Shown piece after piece: positions 24,171 to 36,421 of a DNA stretch of 64,000 bases (its first letter is position 1; each line of letters opens with the position of its first letter). The notes under the pieces were generated by a model, which saw only the letters and a list, made by a program, of their open reading frames with translations, had not been told where the DNA came from and did no database searches. The stretch comes from Stenopsyche tienmushanensis (taxonomy: Eukaryota; Arthropoda; Insecta; Trichoptera; Stenopsychidae), in the NCBI GenBank assembly GCA_008973525.1, contig WACJ01000097.1, forward strand, positions 1 through 64,000. The letters are read 5' to 3'. The position numbers and the translations under genes are program-made.

Positions 24171-25105
24171 CAAAATATTTTCAGATTTTTTATTTATTTA
24201 TTTCATTCAGAAAGTCATAAAAAAATTTAGCAGTCTATTTAATACATTAGCACAACTATCATGAGACTTTTAAATTGACTGGAAAGTCTTTTCTGCATTA
24301 GCGCGTTTCAACCCCTTGGTTCATGAAACTACTCCAACTCGTCGCATGGGTAATTCTTCGTGGCTTAGTGGATAGTCTGTGCTTGACAAGTACGTACTGA
24401 CGCAGCATCTTCTCCAGCTCCAGAATATTTTTCTCCGTTATTCTGAGAATTCAATTACCGCTCCCGAGAGAAAGAAAGAAAAAGGAGAGCGGTATTGTGG
24501 AGGAAGCTCTCGCTTTAAGAAATGAGGGCGAAGTAAACAAATCAAAAGACACCCCCCACGCTGGGGAGAATTAGGAATGATACTATTTGATTATTAAATC
24601 AACACCCCTTTGCCGACGGGGATGAAAATGTCACTAAGATAACTATTTAAATGAATCTGTTTCTCGGAAAAATCTCGCTTAAAATAAACACGAACCATTA
24701 GTCTCACATTCAATATTGATTATTATGCTGAAACAATGACGTCGGAGAAAAATGAATTCAAACTTTATCGAGAACGTGCGAATATTATCATACTTTGTGG
24801 GATACAATTGTAGAGTCAGTATTTCAACACTCTTTGTTCTCCTCTCGAGCTACATTAAACAAAAATTCACTTTGCGAATAATTTGCATACTTTCTTTTTG
24901 ATAATCATTGTGCCATAAAACTCTCAACAAAACAACGAAATTAAATTGGAAGTAATTCATTAAAATATTTATACTTAAATATTGAATTTTAAGCATTAAC
25001 TAAGAATCTTTCGTGTTAAAAAAAAATCATATGACTATTTGGTAACGATTATTTGTATTTTTAAAATACTGCTAAGGCATAAAATTCAGTTAAATATTTA
25101 TTATA
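24171..25105. other. Intergenic, nothing recognised
   Basis: AT-rich, with a GA-rich patch near 24465-24490. No gene found. Confidence 0.5.
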
Positions 25106-25107
25106 TT

Positions 25108-25240
25108 AGAGAAAATAAGGTCAACCGATAGTCTTGACAGCGGAAAGATGCATTCTTCCTGCCAGCTCCTCAGTAATCTCGCAGCTGGAGTCTCGCGTTG
25201 ACGAGCCTCCGACAATATCTATCCCGAAAAATTTATTAGC
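25108..25240 (-). repeat. Dispersed repeat F, copy 1 (encodes EITEELAGR)
   Basis: On the - strand the frame reads EITEELAGRMHLSAV. Related peptides are encoded at 31455-31535 and 43668-43740. The source protein is not recognised. Confidence 0.5.
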
Positions 25241-25439
25241 TACTTCAATAATATCAGGTAAATCGTCGTACACATCAATGATCTTCAGAAAACATTGTGG
25301 TAACACAAAAAGTAGTAACCATGAAGAATTATTTGGCGCCATTAACTCCAAATATCGGCAAACCGAAAGCCAGCCGAAGAAAATTATTTAATGAAGACAC
25401 TAACTCTGTCTTGCTCTATGGTGTACTGGTCTGGGCAGA

Positions 25440-26152
25440 TGGGTTCGCTGGGTGTTAGACTTCACGATGCCCACCCATAAAACCTCAGGAGGAGAGCCAA
25501 CCCTACGTCTGTGGGTAACGGTTAAACCCCTGGGATAATGATGTGGAGTCGTCGGAGGGTTTGCTCATCAAACGCTGCTTGGGTAGCCCAGCTAACATGA
25601 GTTGGGTAAGCAGGTCACCTTTTGCTGCGTATCCGTAAAGGGGTAGTTGGTGGAGACTGTGTCAAAGGCTCACCACTATCCTCAACAGCCTAGACACTAG
25701 GCAAATTGGGGAGAACGGTTTTAGGCTGTTCGAACGGCGACTCGTATCCATGGCTAGGTACTACGAAAGACCGAACCGATATGAGTACCATGGGGAAGGG
25801 GTAGTCCCTGCAGTTCTTCGTCTGCTGCAGCCCCATTCAAACTGAGGTTGGATTCGTGGTGGCAGTGAACCCGTGGAAGTAAATTCCTTGAATTTAGCTT
25901 AAACTTAGTCCTTCCTCCTCCATTGCACCTTCGGGTGCACATGGTCTTAAGCTGGTCTTCTCGCGGAAACCTCGCCTTCTCTGGAGGTCGTGGAGTAAAA
26001 GGGGAGGGCGCCTGGAAGATCCGTACGTAGCATTTCTCGTGGAGCTAAAGAATCAGTGGAAGATACTCTTAGTGTGGTTAGTCCGGGGTAATCCGGAACA
26101 GACTATACAGCAGCGCAGGAAATGGGTTCGACTTATAATGAACCCCCAATTT
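25440..26152 (+). mobile_element. Family B retroposon, copy 3
   Basis: It is nearly full length, with GCTGGGTGTTAGACTTCACG at the 5' end and CAGCGCAGGAAATGGGTTCG near the 3' end. The final CCAGTC...GTCTTA block of copy 1 is missing. Confidence 0.75.
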
Positions 26153-26367
26153 TGCTTAACCCACGATAACAATTTTTTTTGCGGTAATTGTTAGATCTAA
26201 ACCCATATCCATCGCAAATACGCGACTGTACTCTTCAAAGGGTCATTAAGCAATCATTGAAATTGTTCATACTTGAGCTAAAATATTTTTTCACATCACA
26301 TTCAAATAAATAATGCAACATTGAAATAGTAGTTTCAAAACTATTTTTGTGGAGAAAATAAATATCA

Positions 26368-26490
26368 ACCCTTTGATGAGTATCACGCACTCAAGGGGTC
26401 TAGAGAGAGTATTCTCGCACATGTGGCGTGCAGCACTCCACTGTGCTTTATTTTCAATGCCATGCTTTTATTTCTAATACAATAAGTACC
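26368..26490 (+). repeat. piggyBac-like terminus, copy 2
   Basis: ACCCTTTGATGAGTATCACG and a region ending in TTTATTTCTAATA match 15968-16050. The TTAA is degraded to TCAA. Confidence 0.4.
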
Positions 26491-27944
26491 AAAACTTATC
26501 CTATTTGAGACACTATTATGGGTTCCAAATGTTTCAATTTCAAGCTTGACGAAATGTATTCCTATGTCACCAATATTGAAGACACACATATAAAGCTGTA
26601 TTTTGTCTTTTCCAAAACATTTGCGTTTATATCGGTAGTGCCAAAAGTACGTGCCGTTTTTGCATTTCTGTTGTTTTGTCTGTGTCTCTGAAGAAATAAA
26701 GTTATAAAAAAAATAAGGGGGGTGATTTTGAGATGTTTTTTTTGCTATATGCTTTGAAATAGTTATTGTTTAGTTTATTCCGATTGGTTTTACCATCTAG
26801 ACGTGTACATTTTTTTCAGATACGTGCAGAAAGTGGTTTGCCAAATTTCGATCGATTTTTTTTCTTTGCTCTTTGACTGTAATTAAAAACGTTTATTAAG
26901 AAATAAAAGTCAAATTTAAAGATACAATGCCATTTATTAAAGCATTGTAAGTGCTTTCTATGGAGAAAAAGCTCAAGCCCGGAAGCTCTCTCGACCAACC
27001 CCTTTGAATTTTCAACAACCGCGAGGGGCGTTCTTTTGATATACCAACAAATAAATGCCGCTTCAAATTCGCAAGCCAAGGAATTCCTCCCTGTGTTTAC
27101 TCAAGTAATTTACAACTCAATGCTGTTTACAAAAGAACTTTGTTCGTACTGGAAGGGGTGTAATCCACACCTTGGAACAGTCGATTACTCGCACATATCA
27201 TCGGAGAAAGTTGTCTCAGCTTGAAGGCTGTACATCCGCCGAGGGTGAGCTGATAATAGTACTGGCTAATGAAATGTGACATTCGGTCCCAATCGGAGAA
27301 ATAACAACCCCAACCCCCAAATCCAGGGCTAGAAGATGGAGATAGAGGTAATCGCGCGAATACCGCCTATCTTGCTCCTGGGCACGAATACATCACCAAA
27401 AAACCACCGAGATTAATCGAGACTAATAGGAAAGTCTATTACAACATCCACTTCAATAAATTAGAAACTCCATTAACTCCCCGACGCAATGAAAAGAATG
27501 CCCCCCAATTTCTCGGATCCGGCGGATATTTTGAAATATTCGCCATGCAATAAAAATACGTAAGGGTCGATCCGGAAGAAATTGAAGCAGTTAATAACAG
27601 ATCGCTGCGTATCGGAATACGATTCCCCGAAAATGCTTATAAGGTCCGCATAATGATATCCAATTTTCGTACCAATTGTATTTCAAAAGCTATGAAGGGT
27701 GAATATCGAGTCCATGTTGAAATTGTAGATTTAAAAGCCCATAGTTCCGGCACACTTTGCAATCAGGGTGTAATTGGATAAATTAAAAATGTCCGATTGC
27801 TTTGAAGAAATATAAGTTTCATAACGTCGATTCCAATAGATAGACCGATAAGTTTATTTTTGTAAAATTTCCATATATTTTCAACTTTTTACAGCCGTTT
27901 GTAATTTTTTTTAGTCCTGTTTTTGGCAAAAAATCTTTTAAAAA
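26491..27944. other. Intergenic, no gene recognised
   Basis: The first part is AT-rich; 27000-27780 is less so and looks single-copy. No recognisable domain in any frame. Confidence 0.5.
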
Positions 27945-28841
27945 TGATACCGATCGCTTCTTATGCGCGCACAGTCGTTTATTTGGCGGTGATGCGCAAG
28001 AGACGGAAATCGTGAAGGGTTGTCGGATAGCCTTGGCTACGGGAGGACGTCCTTCCTGCAGCCAGGTCTTTCTCGCGCGATTAATAAAGAAGTTATTTAA
28101 GATGAGAGACTTTCTGTTCGACGCTCGTTCACCTTCATATCATCCGTCCGGCTATAAAACCGAAATCAAAACGAACCCGCGTGCGATTAAATCTCTTATC
28201 CGTCCAATCATTACCTACGCCTCTCCTGTCTGGGGTTACCCACAGAATCCCATATTTCAAACCACCCAGAACATTCGCATAGGTTTTGGGGCTCCTTGGT
28301 ACGTTAGAAATTCCCAGCTCCATTTTTGAAGCCGATATCCTTTTCTTAATTGACCATATAGTCCAACTCTCCACAAACTTATTCAATTCCCTTTTCAAAA
28401 TTACAAGCCCCATAATCAAACCACTCTCTTTTTACTCGAGCAGCTGGATATTGAGACCAAAATCTTAGAATTAATTTTATATTAAATTCGTATTGTAAAA
28501 TTGTATATATTGTATTTTTGTATTTGTATCTATACTCTTGTTATTATTTGTTTATGGTAAAATATAAAAATAAAATAAAAATAATAATAAAAAGAGGAAA
28601 AAAATAATGAAAAAGTGAGAAACAAAAAGATGTGTTATTACAACACCCCACTATTCAATGTAAATAACAATAAACTGTTTGCCACACTAGGCTCAGTAAG
28701 CTACTCAAGAAGGCATTGGTCAAGGACCAGGAACTTCAGAAAAACATCAAGATCCAGTACCGCAGGACGCAGCCCGGGGACTTTTCCCCGTAAGCGCCCT
28801 CGCTTTACCACGTTATCGTACATTGGTGTCAGAAGTGGGAT
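27945..28841 (+). mobile_element. LTR family A interrupted by a jockey fragment, with perfect tRNA-Leu primer site
   Basis: The LTR middle (ACCGATCGCTTCTTATGCG through GCAGCCAGGTCT and CCGTCCGGCTATAA) runs to about 28157. The 3' end (CAGCCCGGGGACTTTTCCCC...CGTACA) ends at 28822. TGGTGTCAGAAGTGGGAT at 28824-28841 is an 18/18 complement of the tRNA-Leu 3' end including CCA. A jockey-like fragment separates the two parts. Confidence 0.7.
28158..28605 (+). pseudogene. jockey-clade reverse transcriptase C-terminal fragment
   Basis: The frame from about 28158 to 28327 has IRPIITYASPVWGYP and FGAPWYVRNSQLH, diagnostic of the jockey-clade RT thumb region. It continues after a frameshift (DILFLIDHIVQ). 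AT-rich 3' sequence and an A-rich tail (28560-28600) follow. The 5' part of the element is missing. Confidence 0.8.
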
Positions 28842-29085
28842 AATGTTTTTTCACTTTCTATCTTTCCCTGATCGAATAATTATTCAAATATAATGATTCC
28901 ATACTAAGACAAGAACTGTTCTAATGCAATTAGCGTCGATTCCTGTTATTCCTATTAAATTATTAACAAAAAATATGTGTTTCCTGAACCGTGACTCGAT
29001 GCAAACAGGCCATAAAGGAGAGTCAAAATTTTAATTACTCTCCGATTCCCCAGTTTATTTATCTTTTTGTTATCATGAAATATGT
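28842..29085. other. Intergenic with a short shared motif
   Basis: TTAACAAAAAATATGTGTTT...CTGAACCGTG...CTCGAT at about 28962-29000 recurs at 51573-51610. Otherwise nothing is recognised. Confidence 0.4.
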
Positions 29086-29087
29086 GG

Positions 29088-29575
29088 AATAAGTGAATAT
29101 GAAATTGAAAACATTGCGTTGTATTTTTTGCCATCGTTATGTGACACAATACTATTTTAACGGTCTCAGTCCAACCAATATCAAAGTCGAGCTAGACGTT
29201 ACTCTGGAAGAGTCTGCTCCGAGTCTGGTAGGGTTTAAACGAGGCCGTACAAGCTGTCAAGACGAACATCGCAGTGGTTGATCAAATGAGGTGACAACGC
29301 CAAAAAAGGTGTTAAAAACCCATAAAATGGCATTAAATACAAAGCAGACTTCGTAAACATTTTAAAATTTGCCGTACATTGCATATTGATTGAAATTTTG
29401 GACATGAGAAAGCCGTGCGCAAGATGGGCGCCGCGTTTGCTCACAACGAAACAAAAACAGTGCCGTGAAGACGAATAGAGCCGAGTTTTAGCGTCGATTC
29501 ATAAACATGGATGAAACATGGGTCCATTACTTTACACCTGAGACAGAGGAACACCTGGGACTCAATGGGGAGAAT
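29088..29575 (+). pseudogene. mariner transposase relic
   Basis: Recognisable pieces in order: GFKRGRTSCQDEHRSG (second helix-turn-helix side and linker), LDMRKPCARWAPRLLT (the family's conserved ARWVPRLL motif) and MDETWVHYFTPETEE, containing the first catalytic Asp. Stops and frameshifts separate them, and the C-terminal catalytic half is missing. Confidence 0.85.
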
Positions 29576-31450
29576 CATTAAGGGGAGAATACTTTTGGGA
29601 CTACTCTCGTAAATCTTCACATTTATGTTCCAAAATCATATTTTTAGTCAATGTCCATTATATGAATTATGTCCAAATCATTTTGCTGTGATTGTTTCAT
29701 CTTGTTTTAATTCTTCGTTTTCAACATCACTTAATACACAAAAATATATTTTATTATGAATACAATGGAATCTGTCCGTTAAGCAGGATCCAACGAAGAC
29801 TTCACTTTTGGGTTTATCTTCCCAATAAAAAATGAGAACTTATGCATCAACCTGATGAGTAGAATAATTTAATTTCCTATCCAAATTATTAATTTTGTAC
29901 GAAAGTCGTGCAAAAATTTCGCTTAAATTTACGCCTTAATTTATAAATTTTGAACGTTTCTCAAATTAAATATCCCTTAAGCACCGGTACTTTGTATGTT
30001 TATTAAAATAAATAATGTGTAATTTAATTTAATTTTTGCTCCAACCCTAGAGGGAATTAAACCTAAGCCGCAGGAGCTCCGGTTGTTTAGTATCTTATTC
30101 ATTGCACCACAGACTACAGGGTCTCAGGGCTTATGCCTTTTAACCCTTTGACGGCCTCTCTTATAAAACACGAAACGGTCTTTGGGGATACAATTTACTC
30201 TTCTTTATGGTATCACCAATTATTTTGCAACATCTTAAGCGTCTTGTAGCCAGAAAAGCTTTCGAGAAGGCTTTGTGGAGGTTACTATCTTCGTCACTGC
30301 GACGTAGCATAAACGAATGAAACATAAGCAACAAAAAATAAATATTTTACAGCGAAGATAGCACGTAATATAATTCCTAACTAAAGAAGAATAATAGGGC
30401 ATATCGCAAGCTTCCTGCAAAAATATTTTGGAGAATCCACCAAAGCAACTGTTATGAATTTCACTCCATTCTATCAGAATATCTAAAGCAGCGAACTAGA
30501 GTATAAAATTGATCAGAATTGATTTACAATTCTTCAACAAGATAGAAGCACTCCAACTGCGAGACTCTCAGATGACGGTGCCGGTTTTTTATAGCATAGT
30601 GCAAGACCATCTCAGTCAATTATCCTCTTGAAGGCGTTGTGCTTAAAATCCCCTCTTTATTGTTTTATATTCAATTAAACATACGTTCATCAATTTATAA
30701 AAATAATTTTAAAAAATACTTAATTTAACCGCAAGCGGGATTTTCAACAAAACACTCGACACAAATGGAAATAAGCGACCACAAAATTCATACAATATAA
30801 TGTAATTATATTTTCAATGACGTGGTCTCAATTAGTTTTGGAGCCATTAAGGAATTTCTATTTTTTCCTCTTCAGTCGAATTTACTCAGCTATGGTCTGC
30901 AAAAATATGGCCACGTCTAAAAGGCAATTTCATTAAACCAATAGAGCTTTAGGGATCAATCGTTTCTATTTCTCCAGAACTCCCACACTTATTATTTCTG
31001 AGTCAACGGGAGTAATGAAAAGTAAACATTTCCGTATAGAAATAGTTTTTTTTTCACACACGCTCGCCACCGAATTGAGATATGCTCTGAACAGATCCAA
31101 TAAATTTAATGCTCATTCGGTTTTATACTCACTCTATTGGGATAGTTTATCTGGAGGAAATAAAATTTTCTTTTTATGGACGCCAACCCTCATTTATGCG
31201 CAAAATGGTTAACGTGGCCATTTGTTGAAGATTCATCAATTTACCTCTATCCAATAGTTATAATTAAAGCCTATACATTTTTATAACCAAACGGAGCCAA
31301 TCAAAAAATAAAGTCTAAAAAATATTACTCAGAGTAAAAAATATTGGCCATTACTATTGTAAAAAGCAATACTTTTTCAGTTGAATAAGTTTGAATCACT
31401 TTCTGATTTGCAATTAACACAGTATTAATTTTCTTGATTTAAATAATTTA
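29576..31450. other. AT-rich intergenic DNA
   Basis: TTAACCCTTTGACGGCC at 30140 resembles a lone piggyBac-type terminus. CTGCGAGACTCTCAGATGACG near 30556 is a short motif shared with 8855 and 13640. No gene found. Confidence 0.5.
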
Positions 31451-31454
31451 GTTC

Positions 31455-31535
31455 AACGATCGACCGATAACCATGGCTGTGAGAAGATGTATTCTTCCCG
31501 CCGACTCGCTTGTAATCTCGTAGCTGCGTCATTTC
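31455..31535 (-). repeat. Dispersed repeat F, copy 2
   Basis: Reads YEITSESAGRIHLLTAMVIG on the - strand, close to the peptides of copies 1 and 3. Confidence 0.5.
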
Positions 31536-31904
31536 AATACTATGCATGATTAACGCGAGCAAAATTTTCTCCCCACTAGACTATTTAATTCCCTCCTGAT
31601 ATTCGGTTTGCATGCAATTGGTGTCCACTTAGAGCAGGGATGGCCAAATTCTTGACCGCTACGGGTTATCTGTTATTTTAAATTATAATCAGCGATCTAC
31701 CAACATCGTACGAGTGAAATTATCATTCGAAAATAAGTAATTTGAAGACAAAAATATGTTTAAATTAAAAATAAACATAAATAATACTAATGCAAGTTCA
31801 ATATCAAGTAATTTTGATAAGTGAAAATTATCATTTCTTCTCACAAATTAATTATTATGGGCATCAGATATGGGTACATAACAAACAGGGCAGTGTCTTT
31901 CTTC

Positions 31905-32247
31905 GCTTTTTTGGTCCCTCTAGAAACGCTATGCGGAGACCTTCCAGGCGCCAACTCCTTTCACTTCGGGCTCTCTAAAAGGAGGCAAGGTTCCCGCAGG
32001 AAGACCAATTTAAGAATACGTGCTTACAAAGGTGCGTTGTAGGAAGAAAGTTCACCTTTTGCATGGAGTCCTCCTGCTCTTTCGGTAATCAGCAGTTTAT
32101 CTAACTGCGCATCCAACTAATTTCAGCTGGGCTACCCCAGTAGCCTATCTCTACTCTACATCATTTCACTAGGGGTTGGTTGGGCGTATGATTGCCTCGC
32201 ATGGGATTTCTTGAGTGGGCTTCATAGAGTGAAATACCCACCCGGTA
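31905..32247 (-). mobile_element. Family B retroposon, copy 4 (partial)
   Basis: The 5' end on the - strand is CCGGGTGGGTATTTCAC at about 32247, followed by the GTAGCCCAGCTGAAATTAGT region. The core is diverged and internally shortened. Confidence 0.65.
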
Positions 32248-32392
32248 CGCGGTCGACGACTGATTCAGAAGAACCTATGACTTAGATGAAAACAGAGTGA
32301 AAAATAATCCGGGGTTGGATATATGACCCGATGCTGAAAGCTATCTAATCCAATCCTATCCATTAGTTTGGATTTTTGACATGATATGATAG

Positions 32393-32700
32393 TGTAGCGT
32401 GGGCGATTTATCATTCTCATGTAGTAGCGACATTTTCATTTCTCTTCAGGTGCAATGTGTTGTTTTAACAGCGCCATCTCTAGTGGCCCTGCGGAGATAT
32501 TGCACCTTCTTACCGACCGATCGCTTCTTGCGCGTGCATCGTTACCGATTGGGTAGTGACGCGCAGGAAGCGGGAGTCGGGAGAGTCGTCGGTTGGCTTT
32601 GGCTGCGGGAGGTTGTCTCTCCTGCGATCCGAGTCTTTCCATTCGACCCGACATTCCCGGGGACTCTGCCCCCGAGAGCGCCCCCGCCGTAAACGTTACA
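32393..32700 (+). mobile_element. Solo LTR family A with 4-bp target duplication
   Basis: It runs TGTAGCGTGGGCG...AACGTTACA with TG...CA ends, flanked by ATAG at 32389-32392 and 32701-32704. A deletion joins the GC-rich core to CGGGGACTCTGCCCCCGAG near the 3' end. The 4-bp duplication fits Ty3-type integrases. Confidence 0.8.
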
Positions 32701-32997
32701 ATAGCATTTAGTAGTGAACTGTGAATTTTGACGAAAGGTAGTTGTCTTCTTTCCACTATCCTATTCCTATGTTTGTTAAAAGAACTCATTGGCGTCTCAT
32801 TTTGAGTCTAGTCTCTCTCTAAGACTTTTAAATAAAAATCCGGAAACAAAACAACTTTTGTTTGCTTTAAGTTTCTTTTTTCTAATTGTCTATGCCCAAA
32901 CGTGCAACGTTTTTGTCAATCTGATTATCCCGGCACAGGTGAGATCTTTTGTTGGGTGATAACAGAAAATATTGGTATACCACATCAAAATTGAGAT

Positions 32998-33125
32998 ATG
33001 ATGCTCACACTAGCTGTGATGCTCACATTAGCTGTGATGCTCAAATTAGCCGTGGTGGTCACATTAGCTATGATGCTCACATTAGCTTTGATGATCACAT
33101 TAACTATGACGCCCACATAGTCAAT
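32998..33125 (+). repeat. 18-bp minisatellite, about seven units
   Basis: Diverged tandem units of GATGCTCACATTAGCTNT. Because 18 is a multiple of 3, the frame is open and would give a hexapeptide repeat (DAHISY-like). There is no evidence of a gene around it. Confidence 0.8.
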
Positions 33126-36100
33126 AATGCCAACAACATTAGTGCTACTATTATTAATTAATAATTTAATATTCATCCATAATGCATTTAGATTCATCAA
33201 TACCAAAGTTTGAAAATAAATCGATATCGGACAATATATTGCCAAAAAGCAAATGAAAGTACATAGTAGAGCTTTTGAACATATTTCGAAAGCTTCTGAT
33301 AGTATTCCAAGTAAAAATATAATGGCTCCCGTTGTACGATACCTACAAATATGAATAATAAAAAACGATGCATTGACCTGTTGTGTTTGCCCTATTGTCT
33401 CGGCGCATTTGAATAAAATATAGGTCCATTACCTGGAGAAGGTTTACGCCATGAAAAATAGCAGGTACAAAAGCTAAAAATGACAATATGGGACCATTAA
33501 GCTTACGGACTTGAGACTAGGGAGGGCAGTAGGAGGCAACTTTACGAGTATCGAGAGGCCTCCCTCACCAGTGTCACGCTTCTTTACGACGAACCATAAC
33601 GACTACGTGCCCCCGACCCGTAAAATGAATAATGAAACAGGTCTAAACTTATTCGGTCGCCGACCTTGTTTTCGAGCGGAGGACTTTTTTCGTTAAAAAA
33701 AGCTAGTTGTCCCTCGCCGAGAATCGGATCCGGGATGTCCCGTTTTAAAAGCGTATAAATTTCCCATGGACTTAAAAACACCCTTCGATCTATTTGTCGA
33801 ACGCAAATACGACGTATGTGGAGGCAGTGAATAGAGATTCGAGGAGTACTGACGTCAATTCCTACATATAGATAATATGGCACCTATAGAGCTGCAATGT
33901 TGCTAAATGAAGAAATTTCAGGGATCAAATTAAAATAATTAAATTTTAGGATAATTAAATGGAGGTCGCAACGATCTATGCATTGGAAGAATTTACTGTG
34001 ACTAAACAAAATGGCCGATAAATGCGTATGAGATCCCTCTACATGCTAGATGCACCAACAACAAAAAAATCCAGACCTCAAGGGCCTTTGTTACTTTACT
34101 TTCTATGAGTATATAACCCTTGTATTAAGCAGCATTTTATCTTTTATTTTCCATGATCAAGTGCTGATGAAAATGCGACGTCTTGGCTTAGATCTTTATT
34201 TAAATCTGAAAAAAAACTGCAGTTACGCGACTAAAAAAACCCGCGCGAAGAACATGTTTTACCGCGGCCAAGACTATTGGACGACGCTGATTGATATGAA
34301 ATAAATTAAAATATTAAATAAAAGCAATTTGAAGCATGCACTTGTCAAAGTACGTCCTTTCTTGGATGAAAGATTCTTTCTCCGTTCCAATTTAAATATT
34401 TTGAAGATTCTATCAACTAAGGCATTTAAGTTATGTCATAAAGGCACAACATGCATCCCTCGCGAAAGATTAGCGGTTAAGTTATTAAACGGGGATTTAT
34501 AGCACTTTCTGTCTTTGTTGGAGTGCGCGACCATCTCTGCATTGGAAGAATTTACTATGACTGAACCAAATGGCCGATAAACACGCGGTACCAATTAAAC
34601 CTACGCTTAAGATGCCTCCTACATGTCAAGTTTGCGAACTTTGAAAGAAAAAAAAAAACCTCGGCTTCAGGAGCCCTTGTAACCTAAGTAAAGAAAAAAT
34701 CCAGTGGTGTCAGGTTTGGAGACCATGCGAGCCATGGAATAGGGCTCGTCTATGCTATATGCTACGCTATTAACTTAAATTAACTACAGTTGAAATATAA
34801 AAAAGGGGTCGTGTGTGCATACGAAGCAGAGGTAGCAGATTTGAACAAATTTTGTACAAAAATTTAATAAAAACAACTTAAACAAAAAAAAAAATCTTAA
34901 CCCTGACTTGAGCAAACTGGTAACTCTTCAAACTTAACGATTTATTGAATTATTTGTATAACATGTTACATGTAGTATATTGTTTGAAAGGGTATAACCT
35001 AGAGAACTTTTAAAAACTAATTTCAAAAGAATTGTTAGTTTGTTGTTTAGAGAATTTAGAAGTTGATATTTTTTATTCGTTTGCACATTTTTTGCGAATT
35101 TAGAAGTTCAGAACTAATTTACTTTAAGCCAATTGCATAAAATAATGATTTTTTTAGTTGAAAAAACGAAAAAACAAAATATAAAAAAATCTATTTCGAC
35201 AACCCTGACACTTAGGACATAGAATCTATATATGAAACATATAAAAAGATCCCCTTAATCCCCAAAAAAATTAAATTGTCGGTTCATGTGTAAAACACTC
35301 TGTATATGTCGATCCAATATTGTTCCAATGAAAAACAAACCAACAACCCCAATCTTTGATAAACAACCACAAACCATTCCTCAAATTAACATTTTTATTA
35401 TTTTTTAATTTAAGTTATGAATTTTTTTTAATGCAATTCCAAACAAATTTTGTCCATAAATCTTACTTAGCGGCAATCTTTGACACCATTATTCTAGGAT
35501 TTATCTTAAAGTCTTATCACTTAGTACCATGAATTTTGCTAAATATTTAACTAATTGTTGCTGGGTCAATAAATTTGGTGACATTATTATTTGATTTTAT
35601 CATTGAGATATGAGTGTGTATTCCTATTTTTAAAAAAAATAATTAATTCTCAATGAATAAGACTTTTTTTCCTGTGATTTTTGTGCGTATCTTTTCCCTA
35701 TTTCCGTAATTATCATTTAGGATACAAACAAAAATTCGAGAATTCACTACACAACCATTACATCATTTATTTATAACCACAATAAGAGATATCCTTATCA
35801 AATCGGACCATATAAATGCTTCATAGCTTTTCCAATCAACCGGTGATTCCCAGCATAACATAAAAAAATAAATCAAGGAAAACGCACATTTAAATATGTA
35901 TCACAGTGTGTTTCGAATGTTAATTGGTTTTTTTTATAATAGATTAATTAAATACTTTCATGAAAATATTTAATGTGAATTCGGCGGGTTATTTTCTAAT
36001 ATTTTTGTGATGGTTCCCTATTGTCTTCCGTCCTTGGATTCTATATAATATTACAAATATTTTGATACTATACCATTAAATTGTTTTTCAAATATGATGT

Positions 36101-36420
36101 GAATCAGAAAATGTAAAGTGTGTGGCAGAGCTCCTTCTCTGATTTTCAAGAGGCAGAGAGAATCGCGTGTTTATTCTAGAGAGAAGTTTTGCCAAGAAAA
36201 GAAAGATTACACAGTACTCGAGCTCAAGGATAGTTGTCGTCTAAAAACTGGTAAAATGTGATCTTAAGGACATCTTTGATAATATTTTTCAAAACACAAT
36301 TCTTCGGAAACTCTATAAAAAATCTCTGCACTAAGTCAATAAAAAATGGATTGAAACCAATTATATTCATCTGCGGGATGTTGCAGAGTACGAAGAGCAC
36401 ATTGCGTATGCCCATTGATC
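33126..36420. other. Intergenic, no gene recognised
   Basis: 33480-33900 is less AT-rich. TGCATTGGAAGAATTTACT recurs at about 33979 and 34538 with the following ATGGCCGATAAA, a local duplication. The rest is AT-rich. Confidence 0.5.
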
Positions 36421-36421
36421 A

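Noticed and set aside
32436..32789. 117-codon - strand frame
   Set aside because: Antisense of the solo LTR, with no known domain.
32998..33125. CRISPR-like array
   Set aside because: Units are contiguous, 18 bp, without spacers, in eukaryotic DNA; it is a minisatellite.
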